From the NCBI GenBank assembly GCA_902599575.1, contig CACKFS010000003.1:1-62011 (forward strand): a stretch of 62,011 bases of DNA, given 5' to 3'. This document shows positions 21,230-32,081 of the stretch, one piece after another. Under the pieces are notes generated by a model that saw nothing but the letters and a program-made list of their open reading frames with translations, made no database searches and was not told the origin of the DNA. Numbering within the stretch: position 1 is the first letter of the stretch; each line of letters starts with the position of its first letter. Made by a program: the position numbers and the translations under genes. This DNA is from an uncultured Pelagibacteraceae bacterium (GTDB taxonomy: Bacteria > Pseudomonadota > Alphaproteobacteria > Pelagibacterales > Pelagibacteraceae).

Positions 21230-24200
21230 TTAGTTAAGCTCCACGTTTAATGCAAGAGATTTTATTTCTTTAACTAGAACATTAAAGGACTCTGGTATAC
21301 CAGACTCAAAGTTTTCCTCACCTTTGACTATAGTTTCATAAACTTTAACCCTACCAGCAACGTCATCTGATTTCACAGTTAAAATTTCTTGAAGAGTATA
21401 AGAAGCACCATAAGCTTCTAGTGCCCACACCTCCATCTCGCCAAATCTCTGACCTCCAAGTTGTGCTTTCCCTCCTAGAGGTTGTTGAGTAACAAGACTG
21501 TAAGGACCTGTAGATCTTGCATGTATTTTATCCTCAACTAAGTGGTGGAGTTTTAACATATAAATTGTACCAACAGTTACAGGTCTATCAAATTTCTCAC
21601 CAGTTCTTCCATCCCAAAGTTCTGTTTGGCCTGACTTAGGTAACATCGCTAAATCAAGCATCTCAGTCACATCTCTTTCCTTTGCGCCATCAAATACTGG
21701 AGTAGATATAGGTACACCATTCATTAAATTTTCACAAAGATCGGAAAATTCGTTCTTAGATAATTTTTCAATTGAATCTCCAAATATTTCTTGACCATAA
21801 ACAGATTTCAAAAATTCCTTGATTTTTGAAGTTAACTCTAATTTTTTTTGATTTTCATAAATTAAGGATTTTAGTTTGTCGCCTAACTCTGTACATGCCC
21901 AGCCTAGATGAGTTTCTAGAATTTGACCAACGTTCATCCTGCTTGGAACACCTAATGGATTTAATACAATATCAACGGGCTTACCATTTTGTCTATAAGG
22001 CATATCCTCTACTGGCACGATTTTACTAACAACACCTTTGTTTCCATGTCTTCCAGACATTTTGTCTCCAGGTCTCAATCTTCTTTTAATCGCAACAAAT
22101 ACTTTTACCATTTTCATCACACTTGGTAAAAGATCATCACCTTGTCTAATTTTTAAAACTTTATCTTCAAATCTTTCTTTAATATCCAAACTAGCATTAT
22201 CGAATTGTTCTTTAAGTTTATTTAAAATTTCATTTTTTTTTGTATCATTTAAATCAATTTTAAAAATATCAGCACTAGATAGTTCGGATATATTTTCTTG
22301 ATTAATTTCAGTACCTTGATTTAAGTTTTTGATTTTTTTAGGTAGCTTAAAGCCAGTTAAAATTTGTAGCGCTCTTTGTTTTATACTTCTATTTAAAATT
22401 TCTTCTTCCACTATTCTATCTTGTTGTACTAAATCAATTTCTGCTCTTTCGATAGTAATTGATCTTTCGTCCTTTTCAATTCCATGTCGATTAAATACTC
22501 TAACATCAATTACTGTGCCACCGCTACCGCTAGGCATCTTTAATGATGTATCTGTTACATCAATAGCTTTTTCACCAAAAATTGATCTTAATAATTTTTC
22601 TTCAGGACCTGATGCAGTGTCACCTTTAGGAGTGACTTTACCAACTAATATATCTCCTGGTTTTACCTCTGCACCAATATAAACTATACCTGACTCATCT
22701 AAGTTTTTTAGTGCTTCCTCATTAACATTGGGTATATCTCTTGTTATATCTTCCTCTCCAAGTTTTGTGTCCCTTGCCATTACCTCGTACTCTTCAATAT
22801 GGACTGAAGTAAATACATCGTCTGTCACACATCTCTCAGATATTAGTATTGAATCTTCAAAATTGTAACCTTGCCAAGGCATAAATGCTACTGTTACATT
22901 CTTGCCTAGCGCTAATTCACCAATTTTAGTAGAAGGGCCGTCTGCAATTATATCTCCACTCTTAACCTTATCACCAACTCTAACTAGTGGTTTTTGGTTA
23001 ATACAAGTATTTTGGTTTGATCTTTTAAATTTTTGTAGATTGTAAATATCAACACCAGATTTTGAATAATCTGTTTCACTAGTTGCTTTTATTACTATCC
23101 TTTTTCCATCAATTTTATCAACTACACCATCTCTTTTTGCAACAATAGTTACTCCAGAGTCTAAAGCAACATCGCTTTCTATTCCCGTTCCGACTAGAGG
23201 TGACTCTGGTTTGAGCAAAGGCACAGCTTGTCTCATCATATTAGATCCCATTAAAGCTCTATTTGCATCATCGTTCTCTAAAAATGGTATCAATGATGCA
23301 GCTACTGAAACTAATTGTTTTGGAGAAACATCAATGTAATCGATATTTTCAGGTTTAGATAATATAAAATTTAAATTTTGTCTACTTGAAACTAAATCCT
23401 CTGTTAATTTTCCATTTTTGTCTATTTTTGAATTAGCTTGGGCAATTGTATATTTTGTTTCCTCCATTGCTGACAAATATTCTATCTTGTCTTGTACAAC
23501 GCCTTCAATTACCTTTCTGTATGGTGACTCTATAAAACCATATTTGTTAATTTTTGAGTAAGTTGACAAACTATTTATTAAACCAATATTAGGTCCCTCT
23601 GGAGTTTCTATAGGACATATTCTACCATAGTGAGTAGGATGAACGTCTCTAACTTCAAAACCAGCTCTCTCTCTTGTCAAGCCACCAGGGCCTAAAGCAG
23701 AAACTCTTCTTTTATGAGTTATTTCAGACAGTGGATTTGTTTGATCCATGAATTGAGAAAGTTGAGAAGTCGCGAAAAAGTCTTTTAATGAAATTGTTAA
23801 AGGTTTTGCATTTATTAAATCTTGTGGCATGGCTGACTCTACATCTAAAGTTGTCATTTTTTCTTTAATTGCCCTTTCCATTCTGTAAACACCAATTCTT
23901 GCTTGGTTCTCTACAAGTTCGCCCACCGATCTAACTCTTCTATTTCCTAAATGGTCTATGTCATCAACCTCATCTTTACCGTCTCTTAGGTCTAACATTT
24001 TTTTAATTATTGAAATGATGTCATCGTTTCTTAGTATTGTAATTTTATCTGAGCAGTTAAGATTTAATCTAGAATTTAATTTTACTCTTCCTACATCTGA
24101 TAAATCATATCTATCCGAACTAAAAAATAAGTTATTAAAAATTTGAGAGGCTATATCAATAGTTGGTGGCTCCCCAGGTCTAAGTACTTTATAAATTTCA

Positions 24201-25312
24201 TTTATCGCATCATTTTTACTCTCATTTTTGTCATTAAATATTGTTTGTAATAAATAAGGACCTTTATTAATAGAATTTGTATAAGCGGTTTCAATAGTTG
24301 TAATATTCTGCTCAATAACCTTATTTACTATAGTTTCATTTAATTCAGATCCAATTTTAAATGTATCATCACCTAATATAAATTGTTTGGTCAAATACTT
24401 ACCAAATAAAAACTCACTAGATACGAGAATGTCTTTCAATCCATCAGAATGAAGTTTTTTTGCTTTTAAATAATTTATTTTTTCACCTTTTTTAATAATT
24501 ACTTTATTTGATTTTGCATCAATTATTTCCTCAGAAAAATTTTTGGACTTATAGTTTTCAGGATTAAACTTTGTTTTCCATTTTTTTGATTTACTGTCAA
24601 AATTATAAACTTCCTTATCATAAAATTCATTAATCATATCGGATTTATTAAATCCCAAAGCTAACAATAATGTTGATACTAAAATTTTCTTTTTTCTGTC
24701 TACTCTAAAATATAATAGATCTTTGACATCAAATTCAAAGTCAAGCCAAGAACCTCTATTAGGAATTACTCTGCAATTAAATAATAATTTACCACTAGCA
24801 TGAGATTTGCCTTTATCATGGTCAAAAAATACACCTGGACTTCTGTGCATTTGGTTTACAACAACTCTTTGAACTCCGTTTGTTATGAAAGTTCCACTAT
24901 TGGTCATCATTGGAACTTCACCCATATATACTTCTTGTTCTTTGGCTGATAGTATATCCTTAGTATTATTTTCTTGGTTTATTTCATAAACAACAAGTCT
25001 CAAATTACATTTTAATGCAGACGAATAAGTTAAGCCTCTTTGTATACATTCCTCAACATCAAATTTAGGTTTCTCAAGTTTATAACTCACATATTCCAGA
25101 GTCGCTTTATCATTTAAATCCTCAATTGGAAAAATACTCTTAAAAACTCTATCAAAACCTTTTACAAATTGTTGGTCTACATCAGCTTTAAATTCAGTAA
25201 GTTCTCTATAGGAGTTTTTTTGAACTTCGATTAGGTTAGGTATAGATAGACCTTCTTTTAATTTCCCGAAATTTTTTCTAATGTTTTTCTTTTTAGTAAA
25301 AGATAATTGCAT
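21230..25312 (-). CDS. rpoB: DNA-directed RNA polymerase beta subunit
   Basis: The beta subunit forms half of the catalytic cleft and the rifampicin pocket. The rifampicin region reads [20 protein letters not shown] followed by [20 protein letters not shown], matching sensitive forms. The C-terminal domain has [14 protein letters not shown] and [18 protein letters not shown] codon directly precedes the ATG in frame; I chose the ATG at 25312 ([10 protein letters not shown]), giving 1360 residues. It lies about 50 bases after rplL. Confidence 0.98.
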   Translation of the reverse strand: MQLSFTKKKNIRKNFGKLKEGLSIPNLIEVQKNSYRELTEFKADVDQQFVKGFDRVFKSIFPIEDLNDKATLEYVSYKLEKPKFDVEECIQRGLTYSSALKCNLRLVVYEINQENNTKDILSAKEQEVYMGEVPMMTNSGTFITNGVQRVVVNQMHRSPGVFFDHDKGKSHASGKLLFNCRVIPNRGSWLDFEFDVKDLLYFRVDRKKKILVSTLLLALGFNKSDMINEFYDKEVYNFDSKSKKWKTKFNPENYKSKNFSEEIIDAKSNKVIIKKGEKINYLKAKKLHSDGLKDILVSSEFLFGKYLTKQFILGDDTFKIGSELNETIVNKVIEQNITTIETAYTNSINKGPYLLQTIFNDKNESKNDAINEIYKVLRPGEPPTIDIASQIFNNLFFSSDRYDLSDVGRVKLNSRLNLNCSDKITILRNDDIISIIKKMLDLRDGKDEVDDIDHLGNRRVRSVGELVENQARIGVYRMERAIKEKMTTLDVESAMPQDLINAKPLTISLKDFFATSQLSQFMDQTNPLSEITHKRRVSALGPGGLTRERAGFEVRDVHPTHYGRICPIETPEGPNIGLINSLSTYSKINKYGFIESPYRKVIEGVVQDKIEYLSAMEETKYTIAQANSKIDKNGKLTEDLVSSRQNLNFILSKPENIDYIDVSPKQLVSVAASLIPFLENDDANRALMGSNMMRQAVPLLKPESPLVGTGIESDVALDSGVTIVAKRDGVVDKIDGKRIVIKATSETDYSKSGVDIYNLQKFKRSNQNTCINQKPLVRVGDKVKSGDIIADGPSTKIGELALGKNVTVAFMPWQGYNFEDSILISERCVTDDVFTSVHIEEYEVMARDTKLGEEDITRDIPNVNEEALKNLDESGIVYIGAEVKPGDILVGKVTPKGDTASGPEEKLLRSIFGEKAIDVTDTSLKMPSGSGGTVIDVRVFNRHGIEKDERSITIERAEIDLVQQDRIVEEEILNRSIKQRALQILTGFKLPKKIKNLNQGTEINQENISELSSADIFKIDLNDTKKNEILNKLKEQFDNASLDIKERFEDKVLKIRQGDDLLPSVMKMVKVFVAIKRRLRPGDKMSGRHGNKGVVSKIVPVEDMPYRQNGKPVDIVLNPLGVPSRMNVGQILETHLGWACTELGDKLKSLIYENQKKLELTSKIKEFLKSVYGQEIFGDSIEKLSKNEFSDLCENLMNGVPISTPVFDGAKERDVTEMLDLAMLPKSGQTELWDGRTGEKFDRPVTVGTIYMLKLHHLVEDKIHARSTGPYSLVTQQPLGGKAQLGGQRFGEMEVWALEAYGASYTLQEILTVKSDDVAGRVKVYETIVKGEENFESGIPESFNVLVKEIKSLALNVELN

Positions 25313-25361
25313 CAAGTCCCAACTGTTAATAACTAAACTAACAGCCTATTTTAAATTTTAT

Positions 25362-25736
25362 TTACTTAAGTTCTACTTTTGCGCCAGCTGCTTCGAGTTT
25401 TTTCTTCATCTCTTCAGCATCTTTTTTGTTTACGCCAGATTTAATTTCTTTAGGTGCTCCTTCAACTAAATCCTTTGCCTCTTTCAAGCCCAATGTCGTA
25501 ATTGCTCTAACTTCCTTAATTACATTAATTTTTTTGTCTCCTGCTGAGGCTAATACAATTGTAAATTCATCTTTCTCCTCTGCAGGTGCGCCACCAGCTG
25601 CTGCTCCTGCTGCAGGTGCTGCAACTGCTGCTGCTGCTGTAACTCCCCATTTTTCCTCTAATTGTTTAGATAATTCTGCTGCTTCAACAACAGTAAGTTT
25701 CGATAGTTCGTCAATGATTTTATTTAGATCTGCCAT
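25362..25736 (-). CDS. rplL: 50S ribosomal protein L7/L12
   Basis: L7/L12 forms the stalk that recruits translation factors. The N-terminal dimerisation domain is followed by an alanine-rich hinge (residues 35-50, [16 protein letters not shown]). The C-terminal domain has [20 protein letters not shown]. The length of 124 is normal. The long antisense open frame over this gene is an artefact of the alanine codons. Confidence 0.98.
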   Translation of the reverse strand: MADLNKIIDELSKLTVVEAAELSKQLEEKWGVTAAAAVAAPAAGAAAGGAPAEEKDEFTIVLASAGDKKINVIKEVRAITTLGLKEAKDLVEGAPKEIKSGVNKKDAEEMKKKLEAAGAKVELK

Positions 25737-25749
25737 ACTTCTTCCAAGG

Positions 25750-26259
25750 TTATTTTTTTGATTTTTCGAGCGCTAAAATAGCGATTTTTGAGCCTGGCGC
25801 AAGTAAAATACTTGCGATTTTTTGCGCGGGAGACCTCAATATTCCCACTATTTTCGCTCTTGCTTCATCTAAGGAAGGCAAGGTGGCAACATTTTGTACT
25901 CCAGTAACATCCAAAATATCCTCACCCATGATTCCCCCAAGGATTTTTAGATTAGAATTTTCTTTTGAAAAATTAGTTAATATTTTAGCTGAAGTAATTG
26001 CATCAGATGATAAAGCAACAGCTGTCGGACCAGTAAACAATTTAGATAATTCTTTGCACCTAGTTTTTTCTAATGCTAATTTGGTAATTCTATTTTTAGT
26101 AATTTTGAATTGAATACCATGCTCTCTCATTTTTTTTCTTAATTCATCTAATTGTTTAACGGTTAAACCTTGATAATGAGCGACTATTACTGCTTCAGAT
26201 TTATCAAACTGAGAAGTCATTTCTTTTATATATGATTGTTTTTTTTCTTTACTTATCAT
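25750..26259 (-). CDS. rplJ: 50S ribosomal protein L10
   Basis: L10 anchors the L7/L12 stalk dimers. It has [20 protein letters not shown] near the N-terminus and a GPTAVALS segment near residue 77, both typical. The C-terminal helix that binds L7/L12 is present. At 169 residues it is standard. It follows rplA by two bases, so there is no room for the classical L10 leader directly upstream. Confidence 0.96.
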   Translation of the reverse strand: MISKEKKQSYIKEMTSQFDKSEAVIVAHYQGLTVKQLDELRKKMREHGIQFKITKNRITKLALEKTRCKELSKLFTGPTAVALSSDAITSAKILTNFSKENSNLKILGGIMGEDILDVTGVQNVATLPSLDEARAKIVGILRSPAQKIASILLAPGSKIAILALEKSKK

Positions 26260-26261
26260 AA

Positions 26262-26951
26262 TTAAAAATTCTTTCCTAATTTCACTTTATAAGCAACTCC
26301 CATTGTAGAAGTTACAAAAATATTTCTTATTAGGTCACCTTTAATGGTTAAATTTGATTTTTCTTTCTCAAGAGTATCTAGGATAGTATTAAAATTTTTG
26401 ATTAAGTTGTCATCAGAAAAAGATTTCTTTCCAAAACTTAATCCTATGTTTCCATCTTTATCATTTTTAAGTTCTATTTGACCAGCTTTAGCATTTTTAA
26501 CAGCTAATTTAATATTGTCTGTAACTGTACCTAATTTAGGGTTGGGCATTAGTCCTTTTGGTCCCAGGATTTTACCAAGTTTTGAAAGTTTAAGCATCAT
26601 AGATGTTGAACAAATTAATTTTTCAAAATTTAATTCACCATTTTTGATTTTTTCAATTAAATCGTCTCCACCTACTATGTCAGCTCCTGATTCTTTTGCA
26701 TCTTTTTGTTTATCGTCTTCTGCAACAACTGCAACTTTGATTTTCTTACCGGTGCCACTTGGAAGATTAACAGCTGTCCTAATATTAATTTCATTTTTCT
26801 TCTGTTTATTATTTATTAAAATACTTAAATCAATAGATTCATCAAATTTAGTTGTACAATTTTTTTTTATAACTGGAATTAGATTATTAATAGTGTCTGA
26901 TTCTTTTTTATTAGTGTTTTCAGGTAGCTTTTTATATCTTTTTGAACTCAT
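26262..26951 (-). CDS. rplA: 50S ribosomal protein L1
   Basis: L1 forms the mobile stalk at the E site. The signature KLGKILGPKGLMPNPKLGTV is present at about residues 128-147. The N-terminal region is more divergent than usual and rich in Asn and Lys. The 229 residues are normal. Its start overlaps rplK by one base. Confidence 0.97.
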   Translation of the reverse strand: MSSKRYKKLPENTNKKESDTINNLIPVIKKNCTTKFDESIDLSILINNKQKKNEINIRTAVNLPSGTGKKIKVAVVAEDDKQKDAKESGADIVGGDDLIEKIKNGELNFEKLICSTSMMLKLSKLGKILGPKGLMPNPKLGTVTDNIKLAVKNAKAGQIELKNDKDGNIGLSFGKKSFSDDNLIKNFNTILDTLEKEKSNLTIKGDLIRNIFVTSTMGVAYKVKLGKNF

Positions 26952-27379
26952 TAGTCTTTAACCTCTATGCCCATAGATCTTGCTGAACCAGCTATAATTT
27001 TTACAGCTTCATCAATATCATGAGCGTTAAGATCTTCCATTTTCTTTTTTGCAATTTCCTCAGCTTGCTTTTTAGTAATTGATGCAACTATATTTCTTCC
27101 TGGCTCTTGAGATCCACTCTTAAGTTTTGCCGCTTCCTTAATAAAATGTGAGGCTGGTGGTGATTTTATAACAAAATCGAATTTTTTGTCTTTATAGACA
27201 GTAATAATTACTGGAACGGGCTTACCCATAAAATTTTTAGTTTTATCGTTGAAGGCTTTGCAGAATTCCATAATATTTATTCCCCTTTGTCCTAATGCTG
27301 GTCCGACAGGTGGTGCTGGGTTGGCTTGTCCACCTTTAATTTGCAATTTTACATATCCGCTTATTTCTTTTTTTGCCAT
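26951..27379 (-). CDS. rplK: 50S ribosomal protein L11
   Basis: L11 forms the GTPase-associated centre with 23S rRNA. It contains [20 protein letters not shown] at residues 13-32 and [12 protein letters not shown]. The length of 142 is standard. Its ATG overlaps the nusG stop by one base. Confidence 0.98.
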   Translation of the reverse strand: MAKKEISGYVKLQIKGGQANPAPPVGPALGQRGINIMEFCKAFNDKTKNFMGKPVPVIITVYKDKKFDFVIKSPPASHFIKEAAKLKSGSQEPGRNIVASITKKQAEEIAKKKMEDLNAHDIDEAVKIIAGSARSMGIEVKD

Positions 27380-27909
27380 TAACTAACCTTTTCAATTTGA
27401 TTAAATTCTAGATCAACAGGTGTAGGTCTACCAAAAATAGATACGGACACTTTAACTCTAAGTTTTTCTTCATCTATATCTTCTATCAAACCTGAAAAAG
27501 ATGCAAAAGGACCATCGACAACCTGTACTTTTTCACCTACAGAATAGTCAATTGTAGATTTTGGTTGCGCTACGCCATCTTTCATTTGACCCAGAATTTT
27601 TTCAATTTCTTTATCGGATACTGGAACTGGAATACCTTTAGATCCCAAAAAACCACTAACTTTTTTAATACCTTTAATCATATGATAAATGTTATCATCC
27701 ATTTCGCTTTTTATTAACACATATCCTGGAAAATATTTTTTTTTTCTTTGAACTCTTTTACCTCTCTTAACCTCAGTAACATCATGTGTTGGTACCACTA
27801 TTTCATCAATTTTATCTGATATTTTTGCTTTATCGGCCTCTTCTTTGATCAACTGGGCTACCTTATTTTCAAAGCTTGAATGTGATTGTACTATATACCA
27901 ATTTTTCAT
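27379..27909 (-). CDS. nusG: Transcription termination/antitermination factor NusG
   Basis: NusG links RNA polymerase with Rho and the ribosome. The NGN domain starts [17 protein letters not shown] and the KOW domain includes [19 protein letters not shown]. The frame is open 45 codons further upstream, but those overlap secE. The start is one of two adjacent ATG codons (27912 or 27909) at the secE stop; I chose the second, giving 176 residues. Confidence 0.96.
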   Translation of the reverse strand: MKNWYIVQSHSSFENKVAQLIKEEADKAKISDKIDEIVVPTHDVTEVKRGKRVQRKKKYFPGYVLIKSEMDDNIYHMIKGIKKVSGFLGSKGIPVPVSDKEIEKILGQMKDGVAQPKSTIDYSVGEKVQVVDGPFASFSGLIEDIDEEKLRVKVSVSIFGRPTPVDLEFNQIEKVS

Positions 27910-28109
27910 CATAATCCTATTTTTAAAATTAATCCCAAAATAAATTGAAAAAGTTGATCCAAGAGTAAAAAGAAAATAGATGCAATTATAGCCATTGCTG
28001 CTACCATCAATGTTCCTTGTAAAGTTTCCTTGCCAGTTGGCCAAGTAACTTTAAAAGCTTCTTGTTTTACCTCTTGTAAAAATTTCATTGGGTTTTTCAT
28101 AATTTTCAT
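27909..28109 (-). CDS. secE: Preprotein translocase subunit SecE
   Basis: SecE clamps SecY in the inner membrane. The 66-residue form has the cytoplasmic segment FLQEVKQEAFKVTWPTGKE and one transmembrane helix (residues 33-56), the minimal SecE architecture. It begins only four bases after the 3' CCA of tRNA-Trp. A second ATG three codons in (MKNPMKF) may be the true start. The stop overlaps the nusG start. Confidence 0.93.
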   Translation of the reverse strand: MKIMKNPMKFLQEVKQEAFKVTWPTGKETLQGTLMVAAMAIIASIFFLLLDQLFQFILGLILKIGL

Positions 28110-28113
28110 TTTC

Positions 28114-28189
28114 TGGCAGGAGCGGAGGGACTTGAACCCCCAACCTCCGGTTTTGGAGACCGGCGCTCTACCAATTGAGCTACACTCCT
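28114..28189 (-). tRNA. tRNA-Trp (CCA anticodon)
   Basis: The cloverleaf has a 7-bp acceptor stem (AGGAGTG with CGCTCCT). The anticodon stem CCGGT/ACCGG encloses the loop CTCCAAA, giving anticodon CCA. A GGTTCAAGTCC-type T arm is present and the 3' CCA is encoded. It sits between tuf and secE and is probably processed from the same transcript. Confidence 0.97.
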
Positions 28190-28198
28190 ATAGGTAGC

Positions 28199-29389
28199 TT
28201 ACTTAATTATTTTTGTTACTACTCCCGCACCTACAGTTTTACCACCCTCACGAATAGCAAAATTTAACTTTTCACTCATAGCGATAGGTGTAATTAATTT
28301 TACTGTAAATTTAGCATCGTCACCAGGCATAACCATTTCTGTGCCTGAAGGAAGTTCAACTTCTCCTGTAACGTCAGTTGTTCTAAAATAAAACTGAGGT
28401 CTATATTTTGTGAAGAAAGGTGTGTGTCTTCCTCCCTCTTCTTTTTTTAGAACATAAGCTTGAGCTTCGAACTCAGTATGTGGTGTAACTGAACCAGGTT
28501 TTGCCAAGACTTGACCCCTTTCAACATCAGTTCTTTCAACACCTCTTAGAAGAGCTCCAATATTATCTCCAGCTTCACCAGTGTCTAAAATTTTTCTGAA
28601 CATTTCTACACCAGTACAAACTGTTTTTTTTGTGTCTCTGATTCCAACAATTTCGATTTCTTCACCTGTTTTTACAACACCTTGTTCAACTCTACCAGTT
28701 ACAACTGTACCTCTTCCTGAAATTGAAAATACGTCTTCAACTGGCATCAAGAAAGGTTTATCTTTTGGTCTATCAGGTTGAGGTATGTGTTCATCAACAG
28801 CTTTCATTAAATCCATGATAGCTTTTTTTCCAATTTCTTCATCTTTGCCTTCAACAGCTGCTAAAGCTGATCCTTTAATAATTGGAGTTTTGTCACCAGG
28901 GAATTTATAAGAAGTTAATAACTCTTTAATTTCTTCCTCTACAAGTTCAATCAATTCTTTATCTTTTACTTGATCAACTTTGTTTAAAAAGACAACAATA
29001 GCCGGTACTCCAACTTGTCTTGCTAAAAGAATATGTTCTCTAGTTTGAGGCATCGGACCATCTGCAGCATTAACAACTAATATTGCACCATCCATTTGAG
29101 CTGCTCCTGTAATCATGTTTTTAACATAGTCAGCGTGACCTGGGCAGTCTACGTGAGCGTAATGTCTTTTTTCCGTTTCATATTCAACGTGAGCAGTTGA
29201 AATTGTAATTCCTCTTTCTTTCTCCTCTGGGGCTTTGTCAATTTGATCATATGCTGTAAATTGAGCTCCTCCAGTTTCGGATAATACTTTTGTTATCGCA
29301 GCAGTTAGTGTTGTTTTACCATGGTCTACGTGTCCAATTGTACCAATGTTACAATGTGGTTTGGACCTATTAAATTTTTCCTTCGACAT
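28199..29389 (-). CDS. tuf: Elongation factor Tu
   Basis: EF-Tu delivers aminoacyl-tRNA to the ribosome. It has the G1 motif [30 protein letters not shown] and NKVD. The C-terminal barrel includes [20 protein letters not shown]. At 396 residues it is complete. It occupies the tufB-type position among tRNA genes upstream of secE, and no tuf copy follows fusA. It may be the only copy in the genome, which this window cannot prove. Confidence 0.99.
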   Translation of the reverse strand: MSKEKFNRSKPHCNIGTIGHVDHGKTTLTAAITKVLSETGGAQFTAYDQIDKAPEEKERGITISTAHVEYETEKRHYAHVDCPGHADYVKNMITGAAQMDGAILVVNAADGPMPQTREHILLARQVGVPAIVVFLNKVDQVKDKELIELVEEEIKELLTSYKFPGDKTPIIKGSALAAVEGKDEEIGKKAIMDLMKAVDEHIPQPDRPKDKPFLMPVEDVFSISGRGTVVTGRVEQGVVKTGEEIEIVGIRDTKKTVCTGVEMFRKILDTGEAGDNIGALLRGVERTDVERGQVLAKPGSVTPHTEFEAQAYVLKKEEGGRHTPFFTKYRPQFYFRTTDVTGEVELPSGTEMVMPGDDAKFTVKLITPIAMSEKLNFAIREGGKTVGAGVVTKIIK

Positions 29390-29423
29390 TACTATTTTAC
29401 CTCACTTTAATTTTTTAATATTT

Positions 29424-29497
29424 TGGAGCGGGTAAAGGGAATCGAACCCTTACATCCAGCTTGGAAGGCTAGCGTTCTACCATTGAACTACACCCGC
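29424..29497 (-). tRNA. tRNA-Gly (TCC anticodon)
   Basis: Acceptor stem GCGGGTG pairs with the 3' strand before an encoded CCA. The anticodon loop CTTCCAA gives TCC. The T loop GGTTCGATTCC is canonical. It lies just upstream of tuf in the tRNA-tuf-secE cluster. Confidence 0.97.
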
Positions 29498-29541
29498 ATA
29501 CCCAAGTTAATACTCCAAGTTGTTTAATATCTTTAAAAGAA

Positions 29542-29627
<86 letters not shown>

Positions 29628-29765
29628 TAATAAACAATAGGAGTAGCGTCACCTTGTTCAATTAAAGCCTTAAACAACAGGGGTTTTATATATTTTTATT
29701 GAACAAATGCAATATGAGAAATAACAAGAAAATGAGTAAAAAATTAAGTAAAATTAAGGAAAATT

Positions 29766-30512
29766 ATGTCAAATTCTAACTTTTATATCGTTGGAAAACA
29801 TCCAGTTATTGAAGCTTTAAAAAATCCAAATAGAAAAGTAATTAAACTCTTTCTTACAGAAGAAAGCAAAAAAACAATTCATAGGGAAAACAACAAGGTA
29901 AATCTTCTTAAAGACATTAAAGTTTATTTCAAAACTAAGAAGGAGCTAGATAAATATTGTAAGAATGAAAATATTTTGCACCAAGGGTACGTTGCTGAAA
30001 TAGAAAAACTAGAAGATTTATCTTTAAAAGAGTTTATCAAAATAAAAAAAAATAAAACTCTTTTGTGCCTACAAGGCGTTTCAGATCCAAGAAATATAGG
30101 TTCAATCATTAGAAGTGCTTTGGCATTTAAAATTGACGGTATTATAGTTAAAGAAAGACATTATCCCGAGACAAGCAAGGCAATGTATAAAGCAAGTAGC
30201 GGAAGTATTGAGTATATGAATATATTTAAAGTATCTAATATTAATACAACTTTAAAGTTTCTTAGAGAAAAAAATTTTTGGGTTTATGGCTTTGACTCTC
30301 ATGCAAACAAAGATTTTTCAGAGGTAGAGTGGAAAGGTGACAATGTTCTTCTATTTGGATCAGAAGGTTTTGGATTGAATGAAAAGACTGAAAAGTATGT
30401 TGATTATTTTGTGAAAATAAAAATTAATAGAGATTTAGAAAGTCTAAATATATCTAATAGTGCATCGATAGTTTTTTTTCATATAAACAAAGCAAAAAAA
30501 AATGTTGATTAG
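29766..30512 (+). CDS. rlmB: 23S rRNA 2'-O-methyltransferase of the TrmH/RlmB family
   Basis: The SpoU-type enzyme methylates a ribose in 23S rRNA (G2251 in E. coli) using S-adenosylmethionine. The N-terminal substrate-binding domain begins FYIVGKHPVIEALKN. The SPOUT knot shows LQGVSDPRNIGSIIRSALAF, LLFGSEGFGLN and the final SLNISNSASIVFF. The 248 residues are complete. It is transcribed away from the tRNA-Tyr cluster and towards tRNA-Thr. Confidence 0.93.
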   Translation: MSNSNFYIVGKHPVIEALKNPNRKVIKLFLTEESKKTIHRENNKVNLLKDIKVYFKTKKELDKYCKNENILHQGYVAEIEKLEDLSLKEFIKIKKNKTLLCLQGVSDPRNIGSIIRSALAFKIDGIIVKERHYPETSKAMYKASSGSIEYMNIFKVSNINTTLKFLREKNFWVYGFDSHANKDFSEVEWKGDNVLLFGSEGFGLNEKTEKYVDYFVKIKINRDLESLNISNSASIVFFHINKAKKNVD

Positions 30513-30541
30513 TAATAAATATATTATAAAAAACATCCAGT

Positions 30542-30617
30542 GCCCTTGTAGCTCAGCTGGTAGAGCAATTGATTTGTAATCAATAGGTCCGCGGTTCGAA
30601 TCCGTGCGGGGGCACCA
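30542..30617 (+). tRNA. tRNA-Thr (TGT anticodon)
   Basis: Acceptor strand GCCCTTG pairs with CGGGGGC through two G-T pairs. The stem ATTGA/TCAAT encloses TTTGTAA, giving anticodon TGT at 30575-30577. The 3' CCA is encoded, and the next base is the end of the convergent nadK stop codon. Confidence 0.97.
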
Positions 30618-31379
30618 CTAATTAATTTCTCTCCTTAATTGCTCTAATTTTATTTTTTTTTGAAGACTTCGATTTGAATCGTACATAAGATTAAATTTAA
30701 TTTTCTTATTGGTTTTTATAACTATTTTTTTGGCATTACGGATTTCAACATTGTCCGCAACGGCACTAACCGGTCTTTTTAAAGGATTTAGATTTTTAAT
30801 TTGAATAATAGATTTATCGCTAATGATTTTACCTCTCCATCTTCTAGGTCTAAAAGCACTTATTGGAGATACTGATAGTTTTTTTGAGTTTAAACTTAAA
30901 ATTGGACCATGAACTGACATATTATATGCAGTACTTCCAGCAGGGGTTGAAACTAAAATTCCATCTGAAATTAGTTTTTTTATTATGTTTTTTTTTCCTG
31001 AAACGACTTGTAATGAAGCTGCTTGTCTACTTTGTCTTAAAATAGATACTTCATTTATAGCCAAATATTTTTTTGATATTCCATTTTTGGTTATAACTTT
31101 CATTTCTAATGGAGAAATTGATATCATTTTGGCTTTTGATAAATTTTTAATTATATTATTTGGAGAAAACTTGTTCATTAGAAAACCATAGTTACCAGAG
31201 TTAATTCCATAAAAAACTCTTGAACTTTTTATGTTTTTCTTCAATGTTTTAAGCATGAAGCCATCTCCTCCGATCACAACAAACAAATTATTTTTTAATT
31301 TATTATTTTTTAATTTTTTAAGTAAAAAAGATTTAATTTTTTGTGATTTAGAATTTTTATCTGATATTATTCTGTTCAT
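30618..31379 (-). CDS. nadK: NAD kinase
   Basis: The enzyme phosphorylates NAD to NADP. The GGDG motif is in LFVVIGGDGFMLKTLK, followed by GINSGNYGFLMNKF. The conserved SDGILVSTPAGSTAYNMSVHG includes the usual DG and TPxGSTAY signatures. The frame extends upstream into tRNA-Leu, so the start was placed at MNRIISDKN, just after the tRNA, giving 253 residues. The stop codon directly touches the CCA end of the convergent tRNA-Thr. Confidence 0.95.
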   Translation of the reverse strand: MNRIISDKNSKSQKIKSFLLKKLKNNKLKNNLFVVIGGDGFMLKTLKKNIKSSRVFYGINSGNYGFLMNKFSPNNIIKNLSKAKMISISPLEMKVITKNGISKKYLAINEVSILRQSRQAASLQVVSGKKNIIKKLISDGILVSTPAGSTAYNMSVHGPILSLNSKKLSVSPISAFRPRRWRGKIISDKSIIQIKNLNPLKRPVSAVADNVEIRNAKKIVIKTNKKIKFNLMYDSNRSLQKKIKLEQLRREIN

Positions 31380-31382
31380 CAG

Positions 31383-31468
31383 TGGTGCCCTCGGCCAGAC
31401 TCGAACTGGCACTCCCAAAAGGGCAAGGATTTTAAGTCCTTTGTGTCTACCAATTTCACCACGAGGGC
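31383..31468 (-). tRNA. tRNA-Leu (TAA anticodon), intact
   Basis: This class II tRNA has the acceptor GCCCTCG, anticodon stem AAGGA/TCCTT around CTTAAAA (anticodon TAA), a long variable arm and an encoded CCA. It stands at the junction between core genes (nadK) and the pilin island. A partial copy of its 5' half with its upstream flank lies 2.4 kb away, so it appears to be the attachment site of the island. Confidence 0.97.
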
Positions 31469-31553
31469 ATGAGTTATTTTCATTAGTGTTTATGCCAATA
31501 TTTATAATTGAACAAGAGGAATAAGTAAAATTTTTTTATTTTATCTCCTAATA

Positions 31554-32033
31554 TTATTGGATCGGGGTATAGGCATCATAAATATTGGGATGTGGTTTAC
31601 TTCCGCAAGGTGTTTCTGCGCAGACCCATATTTGTAATTTTGTATTAGACTCAGTGTGTATTCTAACATAACCAACATCTTTATCGTACCAATATTGACC
31701 ACCTTTGGTTACTGGATTAGCTGCTCTTGTGTCATAAGGATTTTTAAAATTATCTAGTGCCTTAACAGCAGCATCTGCAACATCATCTTTCCACTGATAT
31801 CTACCTTGATAGGAACAATTTAAATTCCCCTTCATTACAAATCTTTCACCAGTTGAACATTTCATTACTTCATTAGTGATATACTTTACGACTTGTTTAA
31901 AATTTGAGATTGATGCTGATCTTTTAGCACTTTTAGTATACCCATTATAAGCAACTACACCTACTGCAGCTAAGATACCAATGATGGCTACAACGACTAA
32001 AAGTTCTATGAGTGTGAAACCTTTTTGTTTCAT
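31554..32033 (-). CDS. Type IV pilin-like protein 1 (last gene of left block)
   Basis: A five-residue basic leader (MKQKG) precedes the prepilin-peptidase cleavage site G^F, and mature Glu5 is kept, as in type IVa pilins. The start was set at MKQKG because the 12 upstream codons have no counterpart in its relatives. The head domain has the array's KCSTGE motif near residue 60 and ends with the Cys pair of VCAETPCGSKP. The mature length is about 154. It is the gene nearest tRNA-Leu and ends 85 bases before it. Confidence 0.93.
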   Translation of the reverse strand: MKQKGFTLIELLVVVAIIGILAAVGVVAYNGYTKSAKRSASISNFKQVVKYITNEVMKCSTGERFVMKGNLNCSYQGRYQWKDDVADAAVKALDNFKNPYDTRAANPVTKGGQYWYDKDVGYVRIHTESNTKLQIWVCAETPCGSKPHPNIYDAYTPIQ

Positions 32034-32081
32034 GCAAATATCATACCACTCAGTAATGTATGTGATCAATAATCTTAAAAT

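Noticed and set aside
25426..25761. Long antisense open frame over rplL
   Set aside because: It is the mirror of an alanine-rich hinge, and rplL on the minus strand is unambiguous. Similar antisense frames over rpoB, rpoC, ppc and others were dropped for the same reason.
27913..28044. Extended N-terminus of NusG
   Set aside because: The extra codons overlap secE in another frame, and the NGN domain begins at MKNWYIV.
29628..29765. Promoter hexamers between tRNA-Tyr and rlmB
   Set aside because: Divergent promoters must lie here, but no -35/-10 pair with acceptable spacing stands out on either strand.
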